Part shown: positions 23,831-36,100 of the stretch, piece after piece | Layout of the letters: every line of letters begins with the position of its first letter | How positions within the stretch are numbered: the first letter of the stretch is position 1 | Assembly: GCA_020055645.1 (NCBI GenBank) | Contig: CM034547.1 | Span: 43,131,909-43,195,908 of the forward strand | DNA: 64,000 nt | From: Tomocerus qinae | Lineage: Eukaryota > Arthropoda > Collembola > Entomobryomorpha > Tomoceridae | Direction of reading: 5' to 3' | Program-made: the position numbers and the translations under genes | Notes under the pieces: model-generated | Seen by the model: the letters and a program-made list of their open reading frames with translations, nothing else | What the model was told of the DNA's origin: nothing | Databases searched by the model: none

Positions 23831-24035
23831 GTTGGTGAAAACCGAAACCCTGTGTCAATTTACTGTAAAAAATACCCTAGTTACGTAATTAAAAATATCA
23901 TAGTCGACTTGTCTCCCTTTTCGACGAATTCGTACATATAGTATTGTTGCATGGTTAAGGTTACGGCAACCAAATACTTGATGGGTGGATGGTTCATTCT
24001 TTTCGAGTTCAAACTTTTCTAATGTATCACATACA

Positions 24036-24795
24036 TACTGTCGTAACCATTAGTTCTGACAGTGATTCAAATTCTGACTACATTTTTGCCCCTCTCTGAT
24101 TGGTTCAAATTTTTTGACATTAGCCAATGAAATTGCAGATTTCATTTACATAAATCTATATGATTTCCAAAATGCATTTTAAGGGGTAGAATTTAATGAA
24201 GCAATTACCGTGAATTCATGATAAAGAAATGGATATTAAGATGAATACTAAATCCGAATCTCATTGCAACCTCATTCGCATGAGCATAGTCGAGTTGTTG
24301 GAAGTGTACCTGTGGATTAAAATTTTGTAATAAGTCTTATGCATATGATATGCATTATCAGAAATTATTTGGAATATTCAGTAAAATGTCTTAAAACGTA
24401 CTCTTTCGTATCTCTGTTCTCTGTTTACAAAGACTATACCTTCCAAATAATTTCTGATAATGTATAACAAATAAGATTTATTCCAAAGTTTTAATTCACA
24501 TACACTTCCAACAACTCAACTATGTTCATGTGAATGAGGTTGTAATGACATTCGGATTTAGTATTCATCCCAATATTATTTTTTCTTTATTAAGAGTGCA
24601 TAATATTCGCTATTCACGGTATTTGCTTCATTAAATTCTACCCCTTAAGATTCATTTTGGAAATCATATAGATTTATTATGTAAATGAAATCTGCAATTT
24701 CATTGGCTGATTACAAAAAATTTGGACCAATCAGAGAGAGGCAAAAATGTAGTCAGAATTTGAATCACTGTCAGAACTAATGGTTACGACAGTAC
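24036..24795. mobile_element. 760-bp foldback, TACTGTCGTAACC ends
   Basis: TACTGTCGTAACCATTAG at the left mirrors CTAATGGTTACGACAGTA at the right, and arms of about 330 bp match inward. Each arm has CTGATTGG and AGCCAATGA boxes facing one another. The unit abuts the next foldback at 24813. Confidence 0.85.
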
Positions 24796-25296
24796 TGCCG
24801 TCGATTGTGAAGTACTGTTACCTGCTTTCAAGTTTAGCCTTCCTATCCCCAAGTTGCATAGCGATACGCATTCTGATTGGTTGATAATTTTTGAAATCTT
24901 GCAATCTGATTGGCTATTTCTATGACAAAAATTCTATAGGTTACCTAAATGGGGACACATTTTCAAAATTTATGAAATTGTTGCAAAACTCAACCAAGTC
25001 ATATTATGAATCATCTGAATGATCTATTTACCTACGAGTTTCCCTTTCAATGTACACATTTCTGAGAATGGTGAATCGAGCTATTTATATACACAATATT
25101 ATGCAATTATTTAACTATGACTCTGGTACAAGTGAACAATCGGTACTACTTTATTCCAATTTATTACAACATGAAGGTAAATGCATTTAGGATTAACTAT
25201 GTAACTAACTAGTTAAATTCCACTGTATTCTAGAAAATATTTTTCCACAACATTAATAAGCTATTCGATGTCAATAAATTTATATAAGCAATCAGA

Positions 25297-25442
25297 TTAC
25301 ACTGTTTCAGAAGCTGATGCTTCATCAGTATTTGCTAGCTGATTGTACCCTTTCTTGGACAACTCCTCAATGACACTCAAGCGACTAACTTTTAATTTTC
25401 GTCGAATCCAGGTCAAAAGGACTCCTAGGCTAAATAATACAG
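25297..25442 (-). pseudogene. Inverted duplicate of the last exon
   Basis: The left foldback arm carries the reverse complement of exon 25711-25856, including its TTTCAG acceptor, with the frame open to a TAA stop. No upstream exon precedes it on this strand, so it is probably not expressed as protein. Its near identity to the right arm suggests recent duplication or gene conversion. Confidence 0.7.
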
Positions 25443-25545
25443 CTGAAATCAAAAAAGATGGATCTTAAGGATTTGAAAAGTCCCGAATACTGAACTCAGT
25501 AAAATACTATAGCTTATTGCTTTCGCAAATTTTCAGTCCGCCGCA

Positions 25546-25856
25546 ATGTGTCCACCTGAGGAAAATAAAGATTCCATTTTCTGGACATTTTTGAAATCCG
25601 ATCTTGTGGAGCATTATTTTTATCCGAGTAAGTTGAAGTTTATTTTTGAAATAATTTATAGTATATTCGGGACTTTTCAAATCATTAAGATCCATCTTTT
25701 TTCATTTCAGCTGTATTATTTAGCCTAGGAGTCCTTTTGACCTGGATTCGACGAAAATTAAAAGTTAGTCGCTTGAGTGTCATTGAGGAGTTGTCCAAGA
25801 AAGGGTACAATCAGCTAGCAAATACTGATGAAGCATCAGCTTCTGAAACAGTGTAA
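25546..25856 (+). CDS. 75-aa hypothetical protein, two exons, in foldback loop
   Basis: Exons 25546-25627 and 25711-25856 join by GTAAGT and TTTCAG signals in phase 1, giving 75 codons and a TAA stop. The N-terminal part has an aromatic stretch (SIFWTFLKSDLVEHYFYP). The last exon starts with a short hydrophobic segment (VLFSLGVLLTW), then RRKLK and a polar tail ending in ETV. I do not recognise the family. The last exon is clearly homologous to exon 4 of the 265-aa gene at 45968-48127, in the same intron phase. An acceptor (TTTCAG) lies just before the ATG at 25537, so the start could be internal to a once longer gene. AATAAA lies near 25998. The exon is duplicated in inverse at 25297-25442. 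It may be a functional short gene or a fragment caught in the element; the open frame and splice sites are intact. Confidence 0.55.
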
Positions 25857-26590
25857 TCTGATTGCTTATATAAATTTATTGACATCGAATAGTTTATTAA
25901 TGTTGTGTAAAAATATTTTCTAGAATACAGTGGAACTTAATTAGTTAGTTACATAGTTAATCCTAAATGCATTTACCTTCATGTTGTAATAAATTGGAAT
26001 AAAGTAGTACCGATTGTTCACTTGTACCAGAGTCATAGTTAAATAATTGCATAATATTGCGTATATAAATAGCTCGATTCACCATTCTCAGAAATGTGTA
26101 CATTGAAAGGGAAACTCGTAGGTAAATAGATCATTCAGATGATTCATGATATGACTTGGTTGAGTTTTGCAACAATTTCATAAATTTTGAAAATGTGTCC
26201 CCATTTAGGTAACCTATAGAATTTTTGTCATAGAAATAGCCAATCAGATTGCAGGATTACAAAAATTATCAACCAATCAGAATGCGTATCGCTATGCAAC
26301 TTGGGGATAGGAAGCCTAAACTTGAAAGCGGGTAACAGTATGATAATCTATCCCAAGAAGTGTGATAAAAATGCACTTCATTTTGGTAAATGATTATCGG
26401 AGTTGACACATGTAAAAGTGCCTAGATTATGACGTCATAGTTCAGGTACTTTTACACGGTGTCTACCCCGGCATTGTGGTTATCTAGAAACTATCCCTTG
26501 GCCTTGCTGGGAGCCACACTACGGTTTGGTCGTGCTATGATCTCTAGACCAGCATTGTGGTACTAATAAGGCAAGGTGACTTGAAAGCTG

Positions 26591-26900
26591 CACTGCTAGA
26601 AAAGTTTACTGCATATGCATGTAAATTGCACTGCATACAGACCAACTTCGTATATCACTGGATTTACCAAATTTGGATTACCGGGAACAACAGTAAATGC
26701 AACAATGCCAAATACAGTATTACTTTTATGCATATGCAGTTATTATATAGTAGACAGCTGATTGAGTAGCTAACTGGGGCCCCAGTAAACTCAACCTGGA
26801 TATGCAGTAATCGTTACTGGAACAATTACTTTAGCATGCACGTTGGATTTACCGGGACTTATGAATATGTAATCAGTAATTTCGTGTCATATGAAGTCTC
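26591..26900. promoter_or_regulatory. Left subterminal repeat region
   Basis: Scattered copies of TTACTGCAT, CAGTAA and GTTACTGG in both orientations (near 26606, 26692, 26714, 26783, 26804, 26813 and 26874), plus GGATTACCGGGAACAA and a second GGATTTACCGGGA at 26845. By analogy with plant CACTA elements these are candidate sites for an element-encoded DNA-binding protein. That role is inferred. Confidence 0.6.
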
Positions 26901-27151
26901 AGAATTTAGTCTCGTATTGCATATTATGAAAATAATCAAATTTTGATAGCAATCTATTTAATTCGTACACAAATTATATATAAAATATTATAAATACATA
27001 CCATCAATTACAAAAATTATGTAAATACATACTATAAATATAAACTACGTATAAATCTTAAAACTGAAATTTTATTTAAATTCTTTGTAGGCATATAAAC
27101 ATTAAATCAAAAGCACTTATTAAATGCCTATTAAAAGGTGCAAATTTGAAT

Positions 27152-30100
27152 TCAATTTTTTACTCGCCAAATCGTTTGCCCTAATAGAGCTTGCAGGGCA
27201 ACAGAAGTTTTACTAGGGTCATTTGGCCTTTCAAATACCCCAATATCTAAATATTCCCAGATTGCCTTCGATTCTAAAGGGAAATTTAAACCAAGGACAG
27301 TGAACGATTTGTAGCATGTATCCAAAGCGTTTAAAAAATTGTTTTCAGTAGGAATGATGAAATTTTCAACTACAATCCAGAAGCGGCTAAAGCAAAGATT
27401 TTCCAAACTTCCAACCGCTAATATAAAAGGAGACGTGGTTGTATTTTTTGCGGTGACCTCCTTAGGGTTTCCTATTTCCTGAAATATAAAAATTATTTTT
27501 AGTAAACAAAGTTACCATATTTTCATAAAAGTAAATTATAAGTTAACTATTAGATATTTCAATTACTGGGATGCAAACAAAAGTCGAATGCAGACTGTCC
27601 ATTCTTGACGCTTTGATTGTAGGGGTAGATGTATTTTGTAACGTTCGCTTTCGGGTATTAGAGTAGTGCTGATAGGTTTTTGTTTTTGGTTCCCGGGAGC
27701 CATCGTCTTTTCGGCCGCACATTGGAAGAAGATGAGACAGCAGCAAGAAACCGATAATCATCACATCGTCTAAATGACAAAAAATTTTTAAATGCTCAAT
27801 TAAAGTTTGTCACAAATTGAATGCTAAGATAAATCAAGATTTAAGCGCTCATTTTGTGTACACGAAAAGCATGAGGGAATTGGCAACCCCATTCCTATCC
27901 AAAATAGGGCGATTGGTAGCCCCATTCCTATCCAAAATAAGACAATTGGCAGCCCCGTTCCTGTTCATAATAATGCAATTATTGGCAGCTCCATTCTTAT
28001 TCAAAATAAGGCGATTGGCAGCCCCCATTCCTATACAAAATGAGGAGATTGGCAGCCTCAATTCTATACAAAATGAGGCGTTTGGCAGCCCCTTTTCTAC
28101 CCAAAATAACGCGATTGACAACCTCATTCCTATCCAAAATGGGGCGATTGGCAGCCCCGTTTTAAGCATGCTGATGAAAATGGTAGCCCGATAACTTTGT
28201 ATACAAAAAAATTATCAACGTCTTTCAACTACATGAGAACATTAGCCTAATAGGTTTTATTATATGATTGTCTTAACTCTTGCCTTATAAAGCTAGCTGC
28301 TAAATTAAAATTTCAATCAGATTGCACAGAATAAATGCCAATTTACGGATACAAGGTTTCATAATATATCTATTTTATTATACATCAGAAAATTCATTAA
28401 TTGCTATCAAACTATAATAATAATATAAATACGTTAATTTAGTTAAAAAGAGAAGCAATTGCTTCAATTACTTTTCCCATGTTTCACTTTCATGTGGTGA
28501 TGTTTTTTTGCCAGTGTGATCAAACCTTTCATCACAAATGCCGCATTTATATGGTTTGATTTTCTTGTGTACGTTTGAATGTACCCTTAACGAATCCCGA
28601 TTTCCGAATGTCTTTCCACATATTCCGCAAACAGGTTTTTCTATCTTCTGATGCTGGTTTTGCAAATGACGTCGTAAGGATTTTTTATGACTAAACGATT
28701 TACTGCACAAACAGCATCCCAATTCTAATAGATGCAAATAGAAATGTCAATTTAAGTTTTCATTAAAGTTTACTATCTGCTATATCTTTTGAAAGTTAAG
28801 GATTTACTTACTGCCGGTTACAGTGGTCTTTACTGCTATGCATTTTAATTCATTTACATTTCTGGAGCTACTTTGTTCACTGACTGCTGGGCATTCATCT
28901 TCTTCTTGATGTTTTTCAAGAGAAACAACAGCTAGTTGTTCCGCTAGGTCTTTGTTTTTCTTTTTTAAATGAGACTTTGCTTGATTCAATTGCTCTTTTT
29001 CCTGTAGAGCTTTGTCCAGTTTCTCGTTCAAGTCTTCTATTTGTTTTTGTTCCTCTGCTGAATTGCTTGTTTTCTTCAATGATAAAACCTGATTTTGCAG
29101 TTCTTGAATTTGGGGACGAAGTATTTCAATTGTATCGTTTGCAGTCAGCAATTTAGTTTCTACATCTTTAAGGGTTGACATTGAAATTTCAAGATGCTTG
29201 TTTTGTTCAAGTATAGCTGCATTTTCCTGCCTTAGAACTGACATTTCCTCCGTAGCTTTCTCAAATTTCGTATTAAATGTGGACACGAATTCTTGATGCT
29301 CTCTTATTGCTTGAATCTTGCCTACCTTTAACTGCGTCAATTTCGTTTGAAGAACATCTAATTTTGTTTTGAAAGCTCTGGTTTCATGCTCTAATACTGT
29401 AATTTCGGTCTGCTTCAACTCGTCGTCTTTTCTTAAGGCTTCTGATTCTGCTTTTGAACTCTGTAACAGCTGATCTTTTCTTAAAACTTCCTTTTGTAAT
29501 TTTGAATTTTCTTCCTTCAATTTATGGACTTTCTTGGTGAATATAAATGCATCTTTATCGTTTTTGTTATTCTTTTTTTCCATATCATTTATTTGACTTC
29601 TAAGAAATTCCACTTCGGCTTTTAAATTCGAAATTTCTCTGTCGCTGCTATCTGCTTTTAATTCAAAAACGTTGTCAATTTATTTTTTAATTCTTTAAAT
29701 TTCAAATAGCGTTAAATTCAAGTTTTAAAGTAGTTATTATTACCTTTCAATGTAATAGTCTCTTTTGTAGTAGCCACAGGATTGGGAATATAGCGAAATC
29801 CAAAAGTAAGGTATGCATTTTGCCTCAAAACTGTTGATGTCAGGCAAAATAGATAGCTTCTTTGGACCCTTAACTTTTTTTATCGGCGCATCCTGTACAT
29901 CTCCAATGCGGAAAAATTTCTCCAAACATACTGAAAAAAAATTTTATTTTTATTTTATTTTCATCGCAGAAACTCATTTATATATTATGATAATAAAAAT
30001 GTTTTACCGTTTGTAATATTTGCCTTCTGAAAACCAAAGCGTTCCCATATATACGATTCTTTTAAGGCTGCAGCAATATTAATTCGGTGACTGGGCGCTT

Positions 30101-33100
30101 TCATCAATAATTTTTGAAGAACAGATTTTTCTGGTAGGGTTGGTATAGCTTCCAGCCTTTTACGTATGTACTTGGTGTCAACAATTAATCGCTTACAATC
30201 TTCTCTATGGTCAGCATCAATTAAGCCCTGGTGTTGTGGGTGGAAAATTTCAAACATCACAGCGCCAAAAGACCAATAGTCGGATTCTACTCTCCAGTTA
30301 TTGTCGACAGAGCTTTCAGGTGCGTGATAGCAATATGTACCTACGTAGTCTTCTTTTATTATATCAGTTGGCTACAACAAACATAGAAATTCAGTACATT
30401 TTCAATTCATTTAAAGTATTTCAAAAACTGAAGCGGTGCAATTATTAGCATAAACATAATTATTTGGCATTTAATACCTTATCAAGAATCATTGAACACC
30501 CTAAATCTGCAACTTTAACGTGCAAATTGGAATCCACAAGAATGTTTGGTGTTTTTAAGTCACGGTGCACAATCCCCAAGGAATGCAAATGAATTAAAGC
30601 TTCCCCTATTTCGACAAAGTAAACTGACGCAGCTTCTTTAGGTATAACTGCTGTTTTCATAAAATCGTCTAGATTTCCATCTACAATATAAAACAGATAT
30701 TATGAGTTTACTATTTTTAAGAAATGAAAAATATTATATTGTCGACATTTTAAATGCTTATTATTTAGCCCCTAGCGTGCCTACCTATTAACCATTTGTC
30801 AGCCCTGGCTGGACCATCTATTAACAATTTGTCAGCCCTTACCTGCCTATTTATTATCAATTTGTCAGCCCTTCCCTTGTTATCTATTAACAATTTGTCA
30901 GCCCTTACCTGGCTACCTATTAATAATTTGTCCGCCTTTGCTTGTCAGTGTACGCTACAGACTTGCCAGCCTTTATAATTTTTTAGCATGTTGTACTTTT
31001 TGTCAGCCCTTGCGCAACTATGTAAACTTATATTGTCAGCCCCTTGGGCATTATATACTACAAGCATTGTATACTACATACTATATTATAACTACAAGAA
31101 AAATATTTAAATAAATATAATCTAAAGTAGGGAAATGATATTCCACAACAAAGTACAACAAAATACTACTATAATAACTATCAAACTAACAAAACCGTAA
31201 CGAGCCTCAAAATACAAGAAAACTTACATTGGCAAAATTTCAAAATGAAATTGGTAAAGTTCTCTGTTTGGAAAGCAGCAAAAAGTTTGACGATATAAGG
31301 ACTGTTGCATCTTCTCAAAGCATTTAGTTCGTTAAAGCTACAATTGACAGTGTCTTCATCTTTCTTTTCGATCCGCTTTAATGCCAAATAATCATCATTG
31401 TACTTCCATTTTATCTGTAAGTCACATATAATCGGTTAATATTGTTATTGTTTAGCGTTGCTATCGGTTATAGAAATTAAATAGGATTTACCTTATAAAC
31501 ATTCCCATATGACCCACTCCCAATTCCACCAATGAAATCAATATCCTCTAGCAATGAATCTTCTCTAAGAGCTATAATATCTGCAACTAAAAAAGTAAAA
31601 TAATTTTAATTAAAGTTTCCAGTTTTTGTATTACTGCTAAAAACACTATAACAAAGACTTACTTTGAGGGGCAAAAACAGGTAGCAAACCTGCAGGGCTC
31701 TTATTATCTGCTATTTTGGAAACAAAGTCTACACAGTCCTAATAAATACAAGCACACCGTTGTAAAATTCTTTGATGTCAGATTACACATTACTACGGCT
31801 GATGTCACAATAAACATTTGATGTCAAAGAATCGTATCACATATTTTATTAGATGTTGTAATAATTGGTCCACACTTACCAGAATAAATTCTGTTTGGTC
31901 CACACAATCTTTCTTCTTCGACATTTTCACAAACGTGGATCTGATCAATAGTTGTGGCAAGAGAAATGTCAAACGACTGAATGGAAGAAGCTGTTGCTAA
32001 AAATGCTTTCTTACTGCACCGCGTCTTGAAATACAGTTTAAAAGGCGTAGCGCAAGGTATAGAACTACTCTAGCAGTTTTTCAGGATATGAGTTGGTGCT
32101 GGTATTGGCATGCTATTGAAGTTTTACCTGCTTTTGACAAATGGTTTGCTTTTATAGCCCTTAAGAAATGTGTAGAAAGTGCAATCACGGTATGCAATGC
32201 TATTGGCAGCCCATGAAAATGATATGTAAAGGGATTGACAGTCGCTCAATAATATTATGTCAAAGAGGTGCCCGTCTTTCTCAAATGACACCTAAAGCAA
32301 TTGGCAGCCCTTCAATAGTGATATCTAAAGCGATTGGCAGCCCTTCGATAATTATATTGGTAGCCCTTCAACAATGATATGAAAACCCTTGGCAGCCCTG
32401 TATTGATCGTCTTATTGATGGGTATTGGCAGCATATACGTATATATCGTAGATGATCAAATTTGATCATGTGAATTTCAAACATGAATACATTTTTGGAA
32501 ATAAAGCTTACCAGGTAATAATTCATGACGTGGTTTGGTGATACCAAGAAGTGTTAACGGGTTTTGTGATTCTGCATATGAAAACAGTACTTCTGATAGT
32601 TTCGGCCAATATTTGTACAGCAACAGAGTTTTCCCTGGGTGTCGAAGACGGAAATCTAATGATATCTGACAACACAATAAAAGCATCAAAAGTATTTTAT
32701 TATGTCAAAATGTATAAGCAAAATTCAATACCATGCTCTTCGTGTCAAAAAGACGAGGCCAAGTTGATGCCACATTAGAGATTTGGTTTTTAGTTTTCCG
32801 AATTGTAGTTCTTCTTTGGAAAACTGTTGCGGCCATCATATCAGTAACAGCATCTCCCAGGTTAGATTTCAAAAATGTTACTTTTTCATCATCAAGCTCC
32901 GGATTAAAATCTAAGTAATAATATCATCCATTAAATTATAATGGTTTTCGAAAGTTTTGAAGGCTTTCATACTTAGACCATATTATTACCTTCATCTTCT
33001 GATTTCCATCCTGACGAGTCAAAATTTGGCAAATTAACGGTTTTTTTCTGAATTATGTTGTTTTTCTTTATGTAACTTCCTCTTTGTGACTTAATCCTTT

Positions 33101-36100
33101 CTTCAAGAAAGCCTACAGCATGTTGCATACCCTTTGTATAAAAGTACCACATGGAGGCACCTTTATCGTCTTCAAGAACATTGCCAAATGATGGGTAAAG
33201 CATTACGAGATTAACAGCCAGTGCAGACAATGCATCTTTACTTGGACTTAAATTATAAAGTAGAATACTTTATAAGCATATTGTTCCATATTGTTCAAAC
33301 TGAAAAAATTTAATAGTAGAGTTAAAGATTGCTAAAAATTAATTATTTACTATGGTCCAAGTTTGTTGAATAATGCGTCCACTAAAACAGCCGCAATTTC
33401 CCTACGGTCATCTCTAAATATGAATCCTTCCGATGAAATTTTTGTCTGGATAATTTTAGAAGTCCGGGGATCTGTAGTCAGTGTTTCTGTTATATCCTGT
33501 CAAAAGTTTAAACCGTCTTTAAAATTTTATTTGATAATTTTAGATGGCCAAAAAAATATTAAATATCATACAAAGCAGTAAATTTCCTGTTTTTTTGTCA
33601 GCTGTCCAGGTTGCATTGGAGGTTGCAGATTAGAAGAAGTTTCTGCTAAAACCGTGGGCGAAATCGGAACTTCTATTATAGGGAATGAAAGGTTTCCTAT
33701 ATTTTCGTCATCTAGATTAACAATCGACACATTAGGAGTAAAGACTTCGATGATCTTGCAATTTTCCACAGGAGTTACAGTAATCTCCTCTTGATTCGTC
33801 TGATTGATAAGTGGTCTAAGCGCCAAATCACACTTCTCTAATTCCAACAGGCTGTTGTATTCATTTACTCCAGATTGTGCTGTCCAACTTGAAGCCTAAA
33901 TATTAATTATTGTGTCCAGTTTACATGGAACGGTAACGTATTTTTTAAGTGATGATTCAGCTGTTCCCATCTCACTGAATACTAAGGGCAATGGCAGATT
34001 TTTTGGTTCAACAACGGAATACTTTTCACAGTATTTAAGTTCATATGACATGAAATGTTCACTGTATTTTCCCGATGCTTCTTGAACCATGAAAATTACG
34101 CTTTCAGCTACAACCAAAATTGAATAAATTTTTCCAAAAAATAAACTCATATGGTTATTTTCTAGAAACACAACAGACCCAAGAACATACTCAATATTTC
34201 TGTAAGTTATTTTTTCGGTGATTAGCACTTTATCCGTACTTAATAATGGAATTTTTTGTGTAAGTATTTGAAAGTTAGGTATGGAATTCACTTGGACAAT
34301 TTTATAGTCATAGTTTCGAATTTCGTCGAGTAAATACAAAGGATTTGTAAGTAGGTGATACGCCAATTTCAATTGATGACGGTACGATGTGGTTTTTGAT
34401 ATATTTTTAAAACTTCCACTGCTTCTTGCTACAGTTTTAAAAAACTTGTGCTTACTTTCAAAGTGCATGCACCAAAACGGTTTCAGTGGACCAATGGCTT
34501 CTATTGAGCTTCGGTAATGCAGTAAGTGATGGTGTTTAGGAAGTAACTTGGATTGAGTTAATGCTGGAGTTAACTTCAAAAACTCTGACACAAGAACACT
34601 TAAAATTTGCAAGTCACTTTTTGTTTGGACAGGGGACATTATTATATCAAATGTAGATCTTAATATGGAAAATAATTTCCAAAGCTGATTTGTTTTAGGA
34701 ATTATGTCACCGATTATCAATGGCAAACAAATCATTAAACACATATTCTGGGATGCACTTTGTAGTGATAAGCTCTTGCCACTTAAAAATGTTTCTTTGA
34801 TATCTGTAGGTTTTGATTTGTAAAACTGCAAGCCATAGTGATATGATTCTAATTTCAAATTTAAGGATTCTAAAGAAATAATTCCTTTGGAAATATAGGA
34901 ATAAATCATGGCTTTTAACAAATGAGGGAAAACTCCCTCAAGAATATCATGCATAATGTCAAAGGAATAATTTTTGGTAACGTGAAAATATGGTAGGTTA
35001 TTAAGAAGTGAGTCAAATTTAATTCCTGTTAGGGACAAGTCATTTTTCTTAATATCGTTGTTGTAGCTTTCCACATTTCGTATTTGTTCTTTTGATTCTA
35101 ATATTTGATCTTGTACTTGTGTTTTATGAATTGAGCAACGTCGGCAATGTCTGTTTGCACTAAAACTTTCGGTAAAGCCAAGTATTGTGTGTAAGCCGAG
35201 ATTGTCACCTGTGATTTGCGATACTGCTACTTTGTATAAAATATATTCATTTTCCTTTCGCAGTACGATCCCAGTTTCCCAAAGTTGTATTAATTCCTTT
35301 ACTACAAAAGATAAAATAGCATTGCTACCGCATATTTTGAAATCTTCAGATTTTATTGATGCTAGCAAAAACGTATTACACTGCTTAGATTGAATTTGAG
35401 CAGGGAGATCAGTAAAAGAGAAGTATAAATTTGCTAACTTATGTCTACCAGCTCTAGATCCAAGTGGATTAGCCATTTCAGCGTCGTCGTAAAATATTGT
35501 TATGAGTATTAAATTTTCAGCACGTAATTCACTTTGAAAATGATTGCCGCATCTAAACGATTTGTATACATTTGAAATCCTTTCTTCATTTAAATTGATA
35601 GTGGCTAAGAAATTTGTACATTCGGACAGCTGAACAAGAGTACTTGCTATCGACACATATTCCATTGTTACAGGTTGATATTCATTAGTTGCACCATTCC
35701 GTCCTTGTCTAAATCTTAAATCTGTGTCCAGTACTATCTGTTTAGGTAAATTGAGAAATTTTTTACGCTGTAGCCATTTGTCCATTTTGTACTTTGAATC
35801 TATTGTAACAAAGGGATTCTTGCATTTAGTCATTTTGGCTATATGTTCTAACTGTGCAGACTTGGGAGAAATGTCTAATGCGGAGATCGCTATTTGCTCA
35901 CAGTGTGTAACAATATATTCAATAATGTCTTTGATTTCCTTTAACGACGAGTCGAAAGTAGACATAGGCAACTTTCCTGAAGATAGTAGCCGACATTGGA
36001 TTTTTATAGCTAGTTTTTCCAATTCCACTTCAGAGACATCGATAAATACATCTTCTTTTTCAACAAACACATAATCTTGATCAAGGTCTTCATTATGGTC

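Larger units (their letters stand above)
24813..26340. mobile_element. 1.53-kb foldback enclosing a small gene
   Basis: TACTGTTACC ... ATCCCCAAGTTGCATAGCG at the left mirrors CGCTATGCAACTTGGGGAT ... GGTAACAGTA at the right. The arms (24813-25492 and about 25655-26340) are almost identical. The right arm carries the last exon of the 75-aa gene and the left arm carries its reverse complement; the loop carries the preceding exon. Tandem CTGATTGG boxes 33 bp apart occur in each arm. Members of the family are at 47380-49060 and 54599-56422. Confidence 0.88.

Noticed and set aside
27817..28194. 125-aa plus-strand and 106-aa minus-strand frames
   Set aside because: Both follow from the 33-bp (3n) period of the minisatellite; they lie in an intron of the minus-strand gene.
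35187..36074. Plus-strand frames of 68 and 116 aa inside the transposase exon
   Set aside because: Antisense shadows of a well-supported minus-strand coding exon.
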